Source of the DNA: Strigamia acuminata
Taxonomy: Eukaryota > Arthropoda > Chilopoda > Geophilomorpha > Linotaeniidae
Assembly (NCBI GenBank): GCA_949358305.1
Contig: OX442322.1
Span: forward strand, 8,928,001 to 8,992,000
DNA length: 64,000 nucleotides
Direction: 5' to 3'
The notes beneath the pieces were generated by a model. The model was not told where the DNA came from. It worked only from the letters and a program-made list of their open reading frames with translations, and made no database searches. The translations under genes were made by a program, and so were the position numbers. Positions 1 to 11,566 of the stretch are shown here, piece after piece; position 1 is the stretch's first letter, and each line of letters starts with the position of its first letter.

Positions 1-3000
1 ATGCCTGTTAGAATGGGTCTCATTGTATTGAGATAATACAATAACGCTGAAGAGAATATCTGGACGCGTTCTATTCGCGATAAAGAGTAAACTCCCTACT
101 AGGGACCTGTATGGGAACGTCGAGTTTATTTGTTCACCCGGTTGTACCTTCTGTATCATGGTACCGACTGTGACTGGGATTTTAATTTTATGGCACGGAT
201 CAATGTCGTATTTCTCGACTAATTTCGCAATATAACTCTTTTGATGTACTAAAATGTCCCCATTTTTCCTTTCAAAATGAATCCCTAATAAAAGAGTCAC
301 CGGTCCAAGGTTGACAATTTCAAAGCTCTCTTGAATCCACTCGATGATACATTGTTCAACGAAAGCATCACGACTAAACAAAACAATGTCGTCCACGTAA
401 AACAAAAGTACGGCATCTGAGCCGTAATTATATACGCAATTCAGTCCTAAGACTGGAGTAAATCCTATTTCCAGTAATCGTTCGTGGAGCTTGAAATACC
501 ACATCCTTCCGGACTGGTGAAGTCCGTATAAGGATTTGACTAGACGCCAACACTTGTGTTGGTTCTCCTTGGTCCGGAAGCCCTTGGGGATATTAATGTA
601 TTGTGGCACATCAAGGTCTCCGTACAAGTACGCAGACTTGATGTCGAGATGTGTATCTCGCCAGCCTTGCAGAACCACAAGAGAACAAAAGAATATAAGC
701 ACGAGAACAAAGTTGACCACTGGTGAAAATATCTCAGTGAAGTCAACTCCCTCCTTCTGCCCAAAACCTTGCGCAACTAAACGTGCTCTCCAACGCTTAA
801 TTGCCCCAGTGTAGTCACGCTTGATTTTGTAAATCCATTTTGTTCCCAGTAAATTCATCCCCTCGGTTTTATCAACTTCCTCGTAAACTTTCCTGTCATT
901 AAAGATATTAATCTCATCATCCATGGCATCCTGCCAGTCGGATTTATTGGGGTTGGACATAGCTTCTTCGAAAGTATCCGGCTCGACGGATGCATGACCG
1001 GCGAACCCAACGGTCTCATCTGTTGCCTTAAAGTCGAAACAACCCCCATCGTACTGATAGTTTTCCTCTTTGCACCATCGTACAACATCAATCCGACTGC
1101 GGATTCTATCGCCAAGTGGTGTTATGTAGATTACATCTACCTGGCCAGCAGTTTCACCACTCTGCCTAACGGTTTCTCTCCGCTGCCATTGTGTCATATC
1201 TAAAATTTTTAACTTCTCGGGAGCAGCTGCACGCTGTTTCACTGTGTCCCCCTTTAACTTAACACCCCGTGGTGGGTTCCTCCTAACTGGTGGGGGGGTG
1301 AGAGTCGGATTTGGAAGCCGAACTTCCACTTGTTGCTCCTCCTCTTCTTCGATCCCACCAACAGCTTGGGCGATTTCTTCCACAGCTTCAGGCTCGACCG
1401 CCTGTTGGACTAATTGGGGATTCGGAATCGCATGTTTCGGGGCCTGAAACAACTGCTGTATGACAGGGGGCACCTGTTGCTGTTGTACAGCAGGTAGGAT
1501 CTCATCATCTGAATCTTCATCCCATGATGCCGCTACAAAATCTGGCTCACGTGGGATGGAATTTGATTGCACCGATTCATGCCAAAAAACATTTTCATTA
1601 ATCTTTACATGCTTTGAAGCAATCACTTGGTTGGACTTGGGGTCCCAAACTCGATACCCACGCGTCTTAATTGCGTAACCGACTAGGGCCCCAGGCCATG
1701 CCCTTTCTTCCAACTTGCTTCTCCTTGTTTGCGAAGGAATGTGCACGAAAACTTTAGAACCGATACATCTTAGATGTCTCAACGACATTTTCTTGTTATG
1801 AAACAAGTTGTAAGGGGTTTTCCCACTCAAGCTTGCATGTGGGAATCTATTTTTAAGATAGACAACTGTCACGGCTAATTCTGCCCACAAACCCTTTGGA
1901 AAATTGTTTTCGAAAAGCATGGCTCTAATTCCCCCAACAATTGTTCTGTTTGCTCTTTCGGCCACGGAATTCATTTCTGGGGAGTAGGGGTTTGTTTGGA
2001 TGCACTTAAGCCCAATAGAAGCCGCATAGTCATCCCACTTTTTCGACACAAACTCCCCGCCGTTGTCTGTCTTGATGCATTTGACCTTTTTCCCGGTGCT
2101 GCGCTCAACTTGTGTTTGCCATCGTTTGAAGCGCTCAAATGTATCCCCCTTATTCTTGATAATTTCCACCCACATGAAACGCGAATAATCATCTACAATT
2201 ATTAGGTAATAGCTGGCCCCTCCCAAAGATTTAAAAGGCTGGGGGCCCCACAGATCCATGTGGATTACTTCCAAAATTCCCTTTGTAGAAATTTCCGGGA
2301 TTGGGGAAAAGGTTGCCCTAGTGCTCTTTGCCTTCGAACACGCGTCACAGGGTGAAAGTTCTTTGTCGGAGAGTTTAACTCCGAAAATATCCGGTGAAAT
2401 TTCCATTTTTGCAATCCCACTTGCGTTAAAATGGCCCATTCTGGAGTGCCAAATGTCCATTGGCTGTGGTTTCACTTTGATCTTTTCGATTTTTCCCCCA
2501 TTCGAATTATTTTGCCCGTTAGTATCATTTAAATCGCTTTTCTTAAGATTTGACGCATTTACTAGCGCATTTACGCTCACTTGCTGCTTCGCTGCAGTCT
2601 GCACTGCGCCACTCAATGTGTTTAGTAATGCTGCCTTAAAATCTACTGTTTTTAGTAAAGGATTAATGACACTTTCACTTTTTACAACATTTTTGACCGA
2701 ATTTCCACCCACCGCTGCACTCTGTTGCGCAGAAGGTGCAGTTGTGTTCACAATATTGGCCTCTATTTTGCAGTTAACTTTGTACATCCGATCATTAGTT
2801 TTATCTGCAACAAGGAAAGGCTCACCAATTCGGTCTCTAAACATGGTCAACTTTCCATTTTTGATAAAAGTTGTGAAACCAGCTTCATCTGTCCGGCCCA
2901 GCGATAAGAGATTTTTCTTAAAATTTGGCGCAAAATACACATTTTGCAGTGTGATTTCCCTACATCTGCCTGCATAACAAGATGTAATCAACACGTTTCC

Positions 3001-4116
3001 AATGCCCTCGATTTTAGACTTCCCTTCCCCCTGCTGGACACTATAGCCGGACAGTGGCTTGAAGGTCACGAACCAACTTCTATTAAATGAAAAGTGATCT
3101 GTCGCACCGGTATCTATGTACCAGTGCGGATCAAAGTCGCAATGTGACATCAAAGACAATGGTGGTGACAAGGTGACTTCCTCTTCAGTTTGGTGAACTG
3201 CCGCTGAAAACATTGTCAAGGGCTCATCAAAAATGTCAACTTGTCCCAAATTGGCCTTTTTGGTCTTTCCACCACGGCCACGTCCTCGTGCAGTGCCTTT
3301 TGCTAGCTGTGCAGAGGTGCCACCTCGTTGGCTTTGCATATTCGCTTGTTGTTTGGGCGGTGACGGGCATTCTCTCGCGAAGTGACCAGTGCCGCCACAG
3401 GAAAAACAAGTCCGAGGTGTAAATGGCTGATTTCCGCCTTTTCCGCGTTGGAATCGCCCTTTTCCAAAGAATGCGCCTGCATTATCAGTGGAATCCTGTG
3501 TACGCATACCATAGGAGTCTGAAGCTTCAAATAAACGATTATACTCTCCTAATAATCGGTCTTTCACTTTTGCAGGGGTGAAGTCCAAATCCTCCCAGTG
3601 ATACATTATTTGTTTTATAGTCTCATAAGTTGTAGGGAGGAAATCCATGTATTGGAATGCAATTTCCTCATCCGTCGGTATTACTTTGACATTCGCGAGT
3701 TCCGCGACTTTTCTGTCGACACGGGCCAGAAAACACATCATCTCCTCATTGTCCATTAGATGCATTTGCAGGAACTCGCGCCTCAATCTGCCTTTCCGGG
3801 CGCGTGTGGTGGGCTGGTAAGCATCTCGGATTGCTTCCCACGCTCCTTTAGAAGTATCTTTGGCAACGGCCACGAGCTGTTGCGCTTCTTCGCAACTCAA
3901 GCATATCGTGGACCATGCTCGCTTCTCACGCACTCTAAAATCCCGTTTCTCTTTGGCTGTGGCGTTGGGACCCGGCGCGGTCTCGTCGCCCGTCACGTGG
4001 TCCCACACGCCTTGCTGGGATAACAACAACTTCGCACCAATCGCCCATTGTGCATAATTTGTCCCATTTAGTTTTTTGATCGACTTATAATCGTCGCATT
4101 TCTCCTCCGACGCCAT
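1..4116 (-). CDS. Cop1 gag-pol polyprotein with an MBD-like domain (3' end beyond window)
   Basis: I checked the frame triplet by triplet from the ATG at 4116 to base 1 and found no stop: 1372 codons, still open. Domains in order: copia gag; CCHC knuckle at about 237-250 (CFSCGGTGHFAREC); protease with DTG at 335-337; GAG-pre-integrase from about His557; integrase with D621, D684 and E720, 35 residues between the last two as in DD35E; a Gln- and Pro-rich stretch; an MBD-like segment at about 988-1040; reverse transcriptase with YVDD at about 1240. RNase H would follow to the left of the window. The protein makes the capsid and copies and inserts the element. The intact frame suggests recent activity. 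The MBD is not a standard copia domain and is treated separately. The start is the first ATG of the frame after the leader. Confidence 0.95.
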   Translation of the reverse strand, partial: MASEEKCDDYKSIKKLNGTNYAQWAIGAKLLLSQQGVWDHVTGDETAPGPNATAKEKRDFRVREKRAWSTICLSCEEAQQLVAVAKDTSKGAWEAIRDAYQPTTRARKGRLRREFLQMHLMDNEEMMCFLARVDRKVAELANVKVIPTDEEIAFQYMDFLPTTYETIKQIMYHWEDLDFTPAKVKDRLLGEYNRLFEASDSYGMRTQDSTDNAGAFFGKGRFQRGKGGNQPFTPRTCFSCGGTGHFARECPSPPKQQANMQSQRGGTSAQLAKGTARGRGRGGKTKKANLGQVDIFDEPLTMFSAAVHQTEEEVTLSPPLSLMSHCDFDPHWYIDTGATDHFSFNRSWFVTFKPLSGYSVQQGEGKSKIEGIGNVLITSCYAGRCREITLQNVYFAPNFKKNLLSLGRTDEAGFTTFIKNGKLTMFRDRIGEPFLVADKTNDRMYKVNCKIEANIVNTTAPSAQQSAAVGGNSVKNVVKSESVINPLLKTVDFKAALLNTLSGAVQTAAKQQVSVNALVNASNLKKSDLNDTNGQNNSNGGKIEKIKVKPQPMDIWHSRMGHFNASGIAKMEISPDIFGVKLSDKELSPCDACSKAKSTRATFSPIPEISTKGILEVIHMDLWGPQPFKSLGGASYYLIIVDDYSRFMWVEIIKNKGDTFERFKRWQTQVERSTGKKVKCIKTDNGGEFVSKKWDDYAASIGLKCIQTNPYSPEMNSVAERANRTIVGGIRAMLFENNFPKGLWAELAVTVVYLKNRFPHASLSGKTPYNLFHNKKMSLRHLRCIGSKVFVHIPSQTRRSKLEERAWPGALVGYAIKTRGYRVWDPKSNQVIASKHVKINENVFWHESVQSNSIPREPDFVAASWDEDSDDEILPAVQQQQVPPVIQQLFQAPKHAIPNPQLVQQAVEPEAVEEIAQAVGGIEEEEEQQVEVRLPNPTLTPPPVRRNPPRGVKLKGDTVKQRAAAPEKLKILDMTQWQRRETVRQSGETAGQVDVIYITPLGDRIRSRIDVVRWCKEENYQYDGGCFDFKATDETVGFAGHASVEPDTFEEAMSNPNKSDWQDAMDDEINIFNDRKVYEEVDKTEGMNLLGTKWIYKIKRDYTGAIKRWRARLVAQGFGQKEGVDFTEIFSPVVNFVLVLIFFCSLVVLQGWRDTHLDIKSAYLYGDLDVPQYINIPKGFRTKENQHKCWRLVKSLYGLHQSGRMWYFKLHERLLEIGFTPVLGLNCVYNYGSDAVLLFYVDDIVLFSRDAFVEQCIIEWIQESFEIVNLGPVTLLLGIHFERKNGDILVHQKSYIAKLVEKYDIDPCHKIKIPVTVGTMIQKVQPGEQINSTFPYRSLVGSLLFIANRTRPDILFSVIVLSQYNETHSNRH
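997..1155 (-). other. MBD-like domain in the Cop1 polyprotein
   Basis: Residues about 988-1040 follow the methyl-CpG-binding (MBD) pattern: a W-x-R start (W988, R990), then R995, the core VDVIYITPLGDRIRS (1004-1018) matching the family pattern DVYY-x-x-P-x-G-x-x-x-RS, and a closing FDF (1038-1040). R995 and R1017 fall where the two DNA-contacting arginines of MBD proteins lie, and D1005 where the conserved aspartate lies. The segment is between integrase and reverse transcriptase. Binding of methylated CpG is inferred. Confidence 0.75.
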
Positions 4117-5203
4117 ATCTAGTCGATTCGTCGCGAAGATTACACTTTATCACTAAATAAATCGTCGCACACACCAAATGAAGCACAAAACACACTCTTT
4201 ACGCTTTTATAAATGGCGTAAACCCCCAAAAGGTTTAGGCGAAAAATTATACAGTCTCCCTTGGACAAATCTCACTAAGTGAGATGCAAAACTTTACGTA
4301 GTATCTCCCGAGTTCCGACCGGACTCCTAGGACCGCGGGACACTCGGTGGCCAGAGAAAGCCTACGCAAAAATACAATTCCACTACGCGACTGCGTAAAG
4401 GGTGGAAAGGATACTACAAGACCCCCAAACAAAACCTTAAACTTATTAACAATGAATTTCGACAACTTAAAACTAAATAATAGTTGGCAAGGTGAAAATC
4501 CGTTGTTTTGCGGGTTGGTTTGCGTCGCAAAAATTCCCTCGTTGATCCCACGTCGTGAAATCGATGCACGTCGACTCAACGTGCTCGTCCGCACCTTCGT
4601 AGGATGTGCTCCGTGCACAAAACCTCGGGAAAATGCCAGCGCGTACGTTTAACCCGCTAACTGGTCTTCTAGGTGCTCAAATAGCTGATGCCTGTGTGCA
4701 AATTTATGCCCACACAGGTCCTTACGTTGAAAATTATTCTCACACGTCGTTTTTCGTCTGCTTTGACGAAAAATCCGGCCGCCGTCGAAAAATCGATTCG
4801 CACGATGACTTCCGTGTTGATTTTCAACGAAAAACGGTCCAAAAATTACGTCGTTTCGACGTATTCTTTGTTGAATCGTGATGAGAGCGTGTGTCGATCC
4901 GTACACACGATTCTCTGCTGGCTTCACGGCCGTACGCGATGAAGTCAAAAAAAATGGCGCCGCAGAAGAAAAATCTTCTTTATATCGGCAAATGTGCTTA
5001 TTTCGCACGAAAAAACGACAATTCTCACACTGTTTTGTTCCAAATTCGTTGGCGAATTGCCCGCACACGTTGTCAAAGCTCGTCCGCTTTGCTAAAATCC
5101 CGAAAACGGCGATACGTCTCTGCGACGATACCGACGAAGTCGCGATGTCCGTTCCTTCACAAAAATCGCCGCCAATTCATCACAAACGGTTGGCCGCGTC
5201 GTC
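4117..5203 (-). other. Cop1 leader between primer site and gag
   Basis: About 1.1 kb, long for a copia element. It is rich in CpG and in short CGTCGAAAAATCG-like words. Short open frames exist on both strands but none has a recognisable domain. Cop2 has a leader of the same length and composition (28479-29544). Confidence 0.7.
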
Positions 5204-5221
5204 AACCATCCTCTGCTACCA
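5204..5221 (-). other. Cop1 primer-binding site, initiator tRNA-Met
   Basis: The plus strand reads AACCATCCTCTGCTACCA, the 3' end of animal initiator tRNA-Met including CCA; the minus strand is therefore its 18-nt complement. A 2-nt spacer separates it from the LTR at 5224. This fixes the element's orientation. Confidence 0.9.
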
Positions 5222-5223
5222 AA

Positions 5224-5689
5224 TGATGAGATTGTAGGCGCCGGACATCAGGAAAATAGAGCTGAGACATGATTTAATGGGTGCGGGAACTCGCATTGCG
5301 CGACCGCCATCTTTAATCGTCACGAACCACAGTAAAAACGACTGCTTTGAGGCTAGCCGCCCTCAAAGTATGAATACAAGCTTACAATAGAACAAATCAT
5401 TGTTAGCAAGCAATGACTTGTCCTTTACATGATAAACAATAAGGGAGGAGCAAATAAGCGATAAACAACTCAAAAGCAATGGAAAAACTAAACGAATATT
5501 GCTCATTTGAGCGGACGACGAGAAGGCACATCTTTACAAGTAAATAAACTAGTTGCGGCACATAACAAGCAGGGTAAAAAATCAGGATCAACTAGTTTAA
5601 CTAAGTCACAGCAAAGTAAAGACATGCACGTTGCATTTAGCCATAAATATGCAACTAATAAATCTCAAACAGTTGGGCATATCCCAACA
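5224..5689 (-). repeat. Cop1 5' LTR
   Basis: 466 bp running TGATGAGATTG to ATATCCCAACA on the plus strand, so it has TG...CA ends. One side is bounded by the primer site and the other by Z sequence that is continuous in Y. The partner LTR is outside the window. Confidence 0.85.
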
Positions 5690-6275
5690 CAAGTGTTATT
5701 GACCAGCACCCCTTCCTCTTTGACGAGGATTCTCGTTTTCCTGCTTCTAGTTTCCATTAGTTTAAGCGTCTGTCTACGAGTTGACAGACTGAGTTTTCGG
5801 ACAAGCTCCCGCAATGTTCTCACGTCGTTTTAGTTAGAAAACCCGTTCAGTCGGATTTTCTAAAGGTTTTCTGCGTGTGCGCCACGTGTTTATTGGCGAC
5901 GCCGTAGCCCCTTAGTGTCTGGACTAGGTCATCGTGGCATGACCCTTCTCTTTCTTCTCTCGTGTTCTAAGTTTCTTTTAGTCTTTATTGGTTGTTGATA
6001 AGGAAGTGCGCCGCAACGCAACTTCTCTTTTCTTTCGTCTCTCCGGTGTTTTATGGGCCGCGATCCGACTTTGACGCCCATGACTCTAGGAAGCGCCTAG
6101 AGGTCCCGGATGTTTAGGTACCAGCTTGTTGCCTTTGTGTTTATGGTTTTGCCTTCGCGACTTTCACAAAGTCGAGTTTGGTTAGGTACTTTTTCTTCCT
6201 GTGCTCTTGGTTTTGATGGGGAATTCCTTCAACGGTTTTCTGCCTTGCCTTCCCTTCTTCTTTGGCCGGCAACGC
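5690..6275 (+). other. Z internal 3' region, non-coding
   Basis: Nearly identical to Y 17278-17863. It holds the hairpins GTCTGTC...GACAGAC and CGACTTTCACAAAGTCG and ends in the pyrimidine tract plus GGCCGGCAACGC that precedes the 3' LTR. No credible coding frame. Confidence 0.8.
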
Positions 6276-6369
6276 TGTTGCGAGCACGTGCAACATGGAT
6301 TTTTGCTATCGCAATAGCGGATTTGCTTTAATTGATCAATTATTTAAGTTTGTGTTTAGTTAATAGTGC
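6276..6369 (+). repeat. Z 3' LTR, first piece
   Basis: 94 bp from TGTTGCGAGCACGTGCAACA to ...AATAGTGC. It is broken by X, and GTGC (6366-6369) is duplicated at 12328-12331. Confidence 0.9.
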
Positions 6370-7130
6370 TGTTTCTAGCAATGCTTTGTGGCCGTGTGGC
6401 ACTCTAGAAGACAACAGAAAAAGCTTATAACAAATAAACCTACTTACTAGAACTTGTGATGAGCTCCAAAAGAGATGATGCATTGCAGGAGAAATCCTGC
6501 TTGAAATCCCTGCAAAGTGGCCTAATAAGTGTCTGGAAGAACTCACCACTAATATGCCAAATAACACATAAACAAACCGAATTTAATGTAAAGTTAATAT
6601 CTATCAAAAGTACACAGAAAAGAGAGGAGAAAATTACATATCTTAACCCTAGAAATCTACATAACAGTCACAGTGTAGTTGCTGCGCAACCTACAACAAT
6701 TAGAGCAACGAGTGGCAACAATCACTCGCAAGAGGCGAATTGTCCCTCTAGTGACAAAATGATAAAGCGTATACAAGAAAATACACAGTTTCAAGTATAA
6801 AATCATTACAAAAGGCACAAAACCGTAATACATTAAGCCAAAGTGTTTCAAATAAATGAACTAACTTAGGAACTAACAGCAGCGACTCTTTGGACGAATC
6901 CAAGCAGTAAAACTCCAAAGAATCAAAGGAAAAATACAAGATTACCTTAAGAAAGACAGCTTAAATCAGGTAAAACATAACTCCCACGTCACAAACTACA
7001 CGAAATTCATTTAACATTTAGCCAAAACTTAAGCTGCACTATTAACTAAACACAAACTTAAATAATTGATCAATTCAAGCAAATCCGCTATTGCGATAGC
7101 AAAAAATCCATGTTGCGCGTGCTCGCAACA
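6370..7130 (-). repeat. X 3' LTR
   Basis: 761 bp. In element orientation it starts TGTTGCGAGCACGCGCAACA, a small hairpin, and ends TTGCTAGAAACA. It looks the same as 11567-12327 and is of the same subtype as the 752-bp LTRs of C. Confidence 0.92.
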
Positions 7131-10100
7131 GCGTTGCCGGCCAAAGAAGAAGGGAAGGCAAGGCAGAAAACTGTTGAAGGAATTCCCCATCAAAACCAAG
7201 AGCACGGAAAGAAAAAGTATCGAAGCCAAGCTTGACTTTGTGAAAGTCGCGAAGGCAAAACCATAGACACTAAAAGAAACTTAGAACACGAGAGAAGAAA
7301 GAGAAGGGCCGTGCCATGATGACCTAGTCCAGACACCAAGGGGCTACGGCGTCGCCAATAGACACGTGGCGCACACGCAAGAACCTTCAGAAAATCCGAC
7401 TGAACGGGTTTTCTAACCAAAACGACGTGAGAACATTGCGGGAGCTTGTCCGAAAACTCAGTCTGTCAACCCGTAGACAGACGCTTAAACTAAACGGAAA
7501 CTAAAAATGGGAGAACAGAAATCCTTGTCAGAGAGGAAAGGCGCTGGTCCAAAACAATCGTCCAACCAAACACCGAGGTTAGAAGTCTCAGAACCGAAAA
7601 CTAAACGTCGTCGAAAAAAGGAAAACTGTCACAAAAACTCTTGATCGAGCATGGCCTCGCAAGGAACATGACATACATGAAGACTAGAAGAAACTTGAAA
7701 CGCAAAAAAGAACAAACTTGAGACACGGCAGACTTCACCGCCTCGTTGTCCTCGAGCCAGCGCTCAAGTGGCAACGTGCCACGGAAACCTCCGTCCGCAC
7801 GAAAACACGAGCTGCGAACTCAAACTTAATAAACTATTAAGGACGACCCTTTTCTAGAAAACAAGAAAAATGCAAAATAAGGGAATGAATGCGTTGACCC
7901 AGACCTATCGTCTGACCAACCACCCAGCATTCGTACGAAGAACTAGAAAATGCCGTCAAGACCTAGGCACCACTCTTTTGCAAAGAGTGACCAACTAACA
8001 ACTTACCCAAAGCCATGACCACCTAGCTAACATGATCACGCCAGAAAGAGGAAAAAGAGAACGAGAAGGCATGAAGCTCAGGCAATGCGAACCATTCGCA
8101 GCAACTGCCACGCAAAGGCGTTGACCGCACCCTGACTTGACATGAACCCACGAAACCGCTAAGAGCAGAGAATAAAGAAAAAAGGAAAGACTTAGTCAGG
8201 TGACTGTGTAAACCATCTGCGACCTCTTGTCCACAGCGACAAGGAAACACGCGCACGCTGACCCATCAACCACAACTTTATCTAACTAACAAGAGAAAAA
8301 CGGTTCAATTATCTAAACAGAACGAGCACGTTCCGTGCAAATAAATACCGGCTAAAACGTCAATATTATCACTAAAGCTATTGGCCAAGTATGGCCTCAC
8401 AAAGGAAACTAGCAAACCGGAACTGTGAAAACCAGCAAGAATTCCAAAACACTAAACTTTCTGCTTTGTTTTTTCGAAGAGGGAACAAGTCCGTACCCAA
8501 ATAATCAATCCATTTCCTCCCCACGAGAAAAGAAAGGAAAGGGACCTGCTTCTTTTTGAAGATCAACAGGTGTCATATGATACTGAAAAACGTTGGAAGC
8601 AGTGCAACTGCAACCAAATGAAGCGAAGCTACACTTCCTTCACGAAAACTAATCACGTCGTTGAAAAGAAATTAAAACCGGTGGCTTTCCTTCAGCCGAG
8701 CTGCGCTTTACGAATGCGCCTTGAACAAAGAGGTACCCGATGGACATCGCGTCCGCACTCGGGCCACCGTGTAGCCTGTTGTGAGCAGACTACCACGAAG
8801 ACTGAAACTTCTTTAACCGAGGGGGGAAATAGAAACTAGATCTAGTTAAAACCCCATGCTCCAATAAGGAGGCTACCGTATGAACGCTTGGCCCACCCCG
8901 AGTCGGAACCAATATGATTGAACCGAGAAACGAGAGAAGAGGGAGGGTTGCTTGACGTCCCTGATTGCGAGGGGCGTCACACATAGACATGAGCACAAGG
9001 ACTTGCCAGTTGCCAACCGCATTCCTGGAACCGGTAAGCAACTGCAAGTCGACAATTGACTCGCTCACACACCCATTGACGACATCTTCAATCAGCAAGC
9101 CGACTTCCGGAAATCGCCACTCTACTGAAAGCACGTGTCGTCCAATGGCTAAAACGTGTTGCCGAGTGCCGGCGCCAAAAAGGCCGCACACACACGTCCT
9201 TCGACCCATCCTAGAGTGGGCTCCCTGCCTAGTGCATGTCTGCCTCACTGCAGAGCTAGGGATGAAAGACTAACAACAACTACTCAGTCGCGGGAAGCCA
9301 ACGTAGAAATAGGGGCCGCCAAGAGGCGCAGGGACATTGTCTCGGACACGACATCTAACAGAGTATGGCAGTGCAAACCTGCCCTCTGAAACACATCGAA
9401 TGGCAGTCCTTGCTGTGCACAGCAAGAACGACCATCCCAAACAAGTACCTATACCCTAACGCCACGCTAGCTAGCCACAACCCAAAAATAGCAAGCAAGC
9501 TATTTCCTAAACGAATAAGCTAAAATGTCCAAATTCTAAGGTTGCCCCAAAGAATTAGAATAACTAAACTTCCTTTTTTTTTAAACGATAAAAGGCGAGA
9601 CTAATCACTAATGAAGACTCATGAAACGCTACGGACGTTTCCACGAAGAGACAGCGAAAATGCAGAACGTACATCACCAGCGGTAGACACTGGGTGTAGC
9701 GGTCAACAACAGAAACTGGACTTGCCCAGTGGGCGGTGCGGATCGGCTGCTCTAAACTTCCAGCACCGACAGAAGTCACACGCCTTTCTAAATCCAAACC
9801 CACTTGCAAACAAGTCGTAACACAATCTAACCGAACAGAAATTTGACGGACAGATAAGAACCGACTGACCTCACGGGCCAGCGCTCGCTCAGCTTGACAT
9901 GAGCAGCAAAAGAACGAATCTCGTTCTAAAAACAAGAAACGTTCTAAAAACACACGAATACAAACGGGTGTGCCCTCTCCCGAAGCGGAGAGGTGACCGA
10001 CACCAGATCTCACGAGGAAACTCGTGCAACACACGAAAGACATTGGACACAAAACGTAAAGACCAGAGGTCGTCCACATTCCAAACACAAGAGCAGGCTC

Positions 10101-11566
10101 ACATGACGAGAAGAAGCTAGATCACTCAAGGACCCCCCTGACCGCCGCTCTGATAGGCGGGAAGGACGAGAAGAGGGAACTGGTTGGCCCACAATAGCTA
10201 GTAATTTAACTTTAGCGTAGGGCAGAAAGCTAAAAGCGGGAGTTAATCGACCCCAAGCTGACGACTAACTGGCCAACACCACTAAAAATCTGCAAATGTG
10301 ACGACGCTCCTGTCAGTAAGCCTAAAAAAACTCTCAAAGAGTTTACACGTAACAAGGGAAAAACCCTGGGAAATTACAAGAACTCAAGACCAAAGAGCTT
10401 ATTGTATAATAAGTTGGCGATTTCAAATTAAAAGGGAGTGGATTAAAGAAAATTCAAATACAACTAACTACCGTATGCACGGATTGGGCCGAAAATTCTC
10501 AATAAAACGTGTGCAAGCTACTTAAAAAACCGCAGGTCTAACTGTAGACAATTAAAGACAGGAACTCCCTAATTAATTTCCGACAAAAAAGCCAATAAAT
10601 TCATATAAGCTACTCTTTAGTATCTTTAACAAGAAACTCATGACATTAATACTAGAAAACGCATTCGAGGAGGACAAAAACAGAAGTTTAGAGTTTAAGG
10701 GGACTCCAAACAAGGCGCAAATAGGCGTGGAAACTAGCTACACTTGCACAACGACGTATGCAGAAGCATGAAACAGAACTAACGCCCCAAAACTCCCAAA
10801 ACAACCAGAATATCCCCCAAAAACCTTAAAATTAACATTTGATGAAAACGAGAAAATATAATCGACAAAAAAAACAAAATCTTCATTGCCGACTCTAGTA
10901 CATTGCGTTGTGTTTAACTGGCGGTCGACTGACGCTTGAAGAGTGACTCTTCCAAACTCGGTGACCATTCTGTGTGCGCTGACGGCACGAATCTCTTTGC
11001 TGGATCGTCCATTCTGCCTGAGAAAACTGGCTCTGCTGAAGACGAAACAACTCGACTGGAATCTTGACCGCGTCGCTTGTGAGACGGCGCACGTCTGTGT
11101 GGACACAGCCTCGTTCTGTACAACTAGCTGGGCACACGAAAACTCGGAAAATCTTTGCAAAACTCTCTTGACCGACGATCCCGATGTGATTGCTATCGAC
11201 GATCAGACCAATGGCGTCCCGCTTTATTAACGACACCAAACCACGTGCTGTGCTGACGACGCCGATGACGCACGGAACTGCCCAGCTCAAAACGTTGAGG
11301 CATCTGCATTCCGCCATGCAACGCACTCGCACTGGACTTACTGGATGTTCCTGAAACAAATATCGCCATTCTTTGTGGCGATTCCCGATGTGTGTGGCAG
11401 CCACACTTGCTGCGCTTGTGGCACACGACGTGGTGGACGTAACACAGTCCACGCAACTCTTGATGCAATCGTTGATCTTGAAAATGGCGCCCGTTTCGGC
11501 CATTTTCGAACTCACGGCAACTACGCATCTGGTTTGCATCCTGGTCAAGCAAAACGGCACCAAAAA
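7131..11566 (-). other. X internal domain, non-coding
   Basis: 4.4 kb matching the Y and C interiors in reverse. The longest frames (for example 8790-9248 and 9564-10088) recur in Y and C, but most of the visible base differences between copies change the amino acid, so I see no coding constraint. Short hairpins are retained. The leader (10914-11566) is open in one frame as far as the 13-nt motif. Apart from the primer site and motif I see no further genes. Confidence 0.7.
11541..11562 (-). other. X primer-binding site, tRNA-His-like
   Basis: In element orientation TGGTGCCG, then a short insert, then TGACCAG follow the LTR after TTTT. TGGTGCCGTGACC is what I recall as the complement of the tRNA-His 3' end, so this is a split match. 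Assignment to tRNA-His is inferred. Confidence 0.55.

Larger units (their letters stand above)
1..5689 (-). mobile_element. Cop1: Ty1/copia LTR retrotransposon, cut by the left edge
   Basis: Minus-strand element. Its 5' LTR lies at the right (5224-5689), followed going left by a tRNA-iMet primer site, a 1.1-kb leader and a gag-pol frame that is still open at base 1. RNase H, the 3' end and the second LTR are outside the window. It sits in the internal region of element Z: the sequence resuming at 5690 matches Y from 17278, and Y there is uninterrupted, giving an empty-site comparison. The expected 5-bp duplication would be CAAGT (5690-5694), but its partner is not visible. The domain order integrase before reverse transcriptase identifies Ty1/copia. 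Confidence 0.95.

Noticed and set aside
2258-2977. A 239-codon plus-strand frame.
   Set aside because: Antisense shadow of the Cop1 polyprotein. The same applies to 38202-38753 opposite the thymidine kinase domain.
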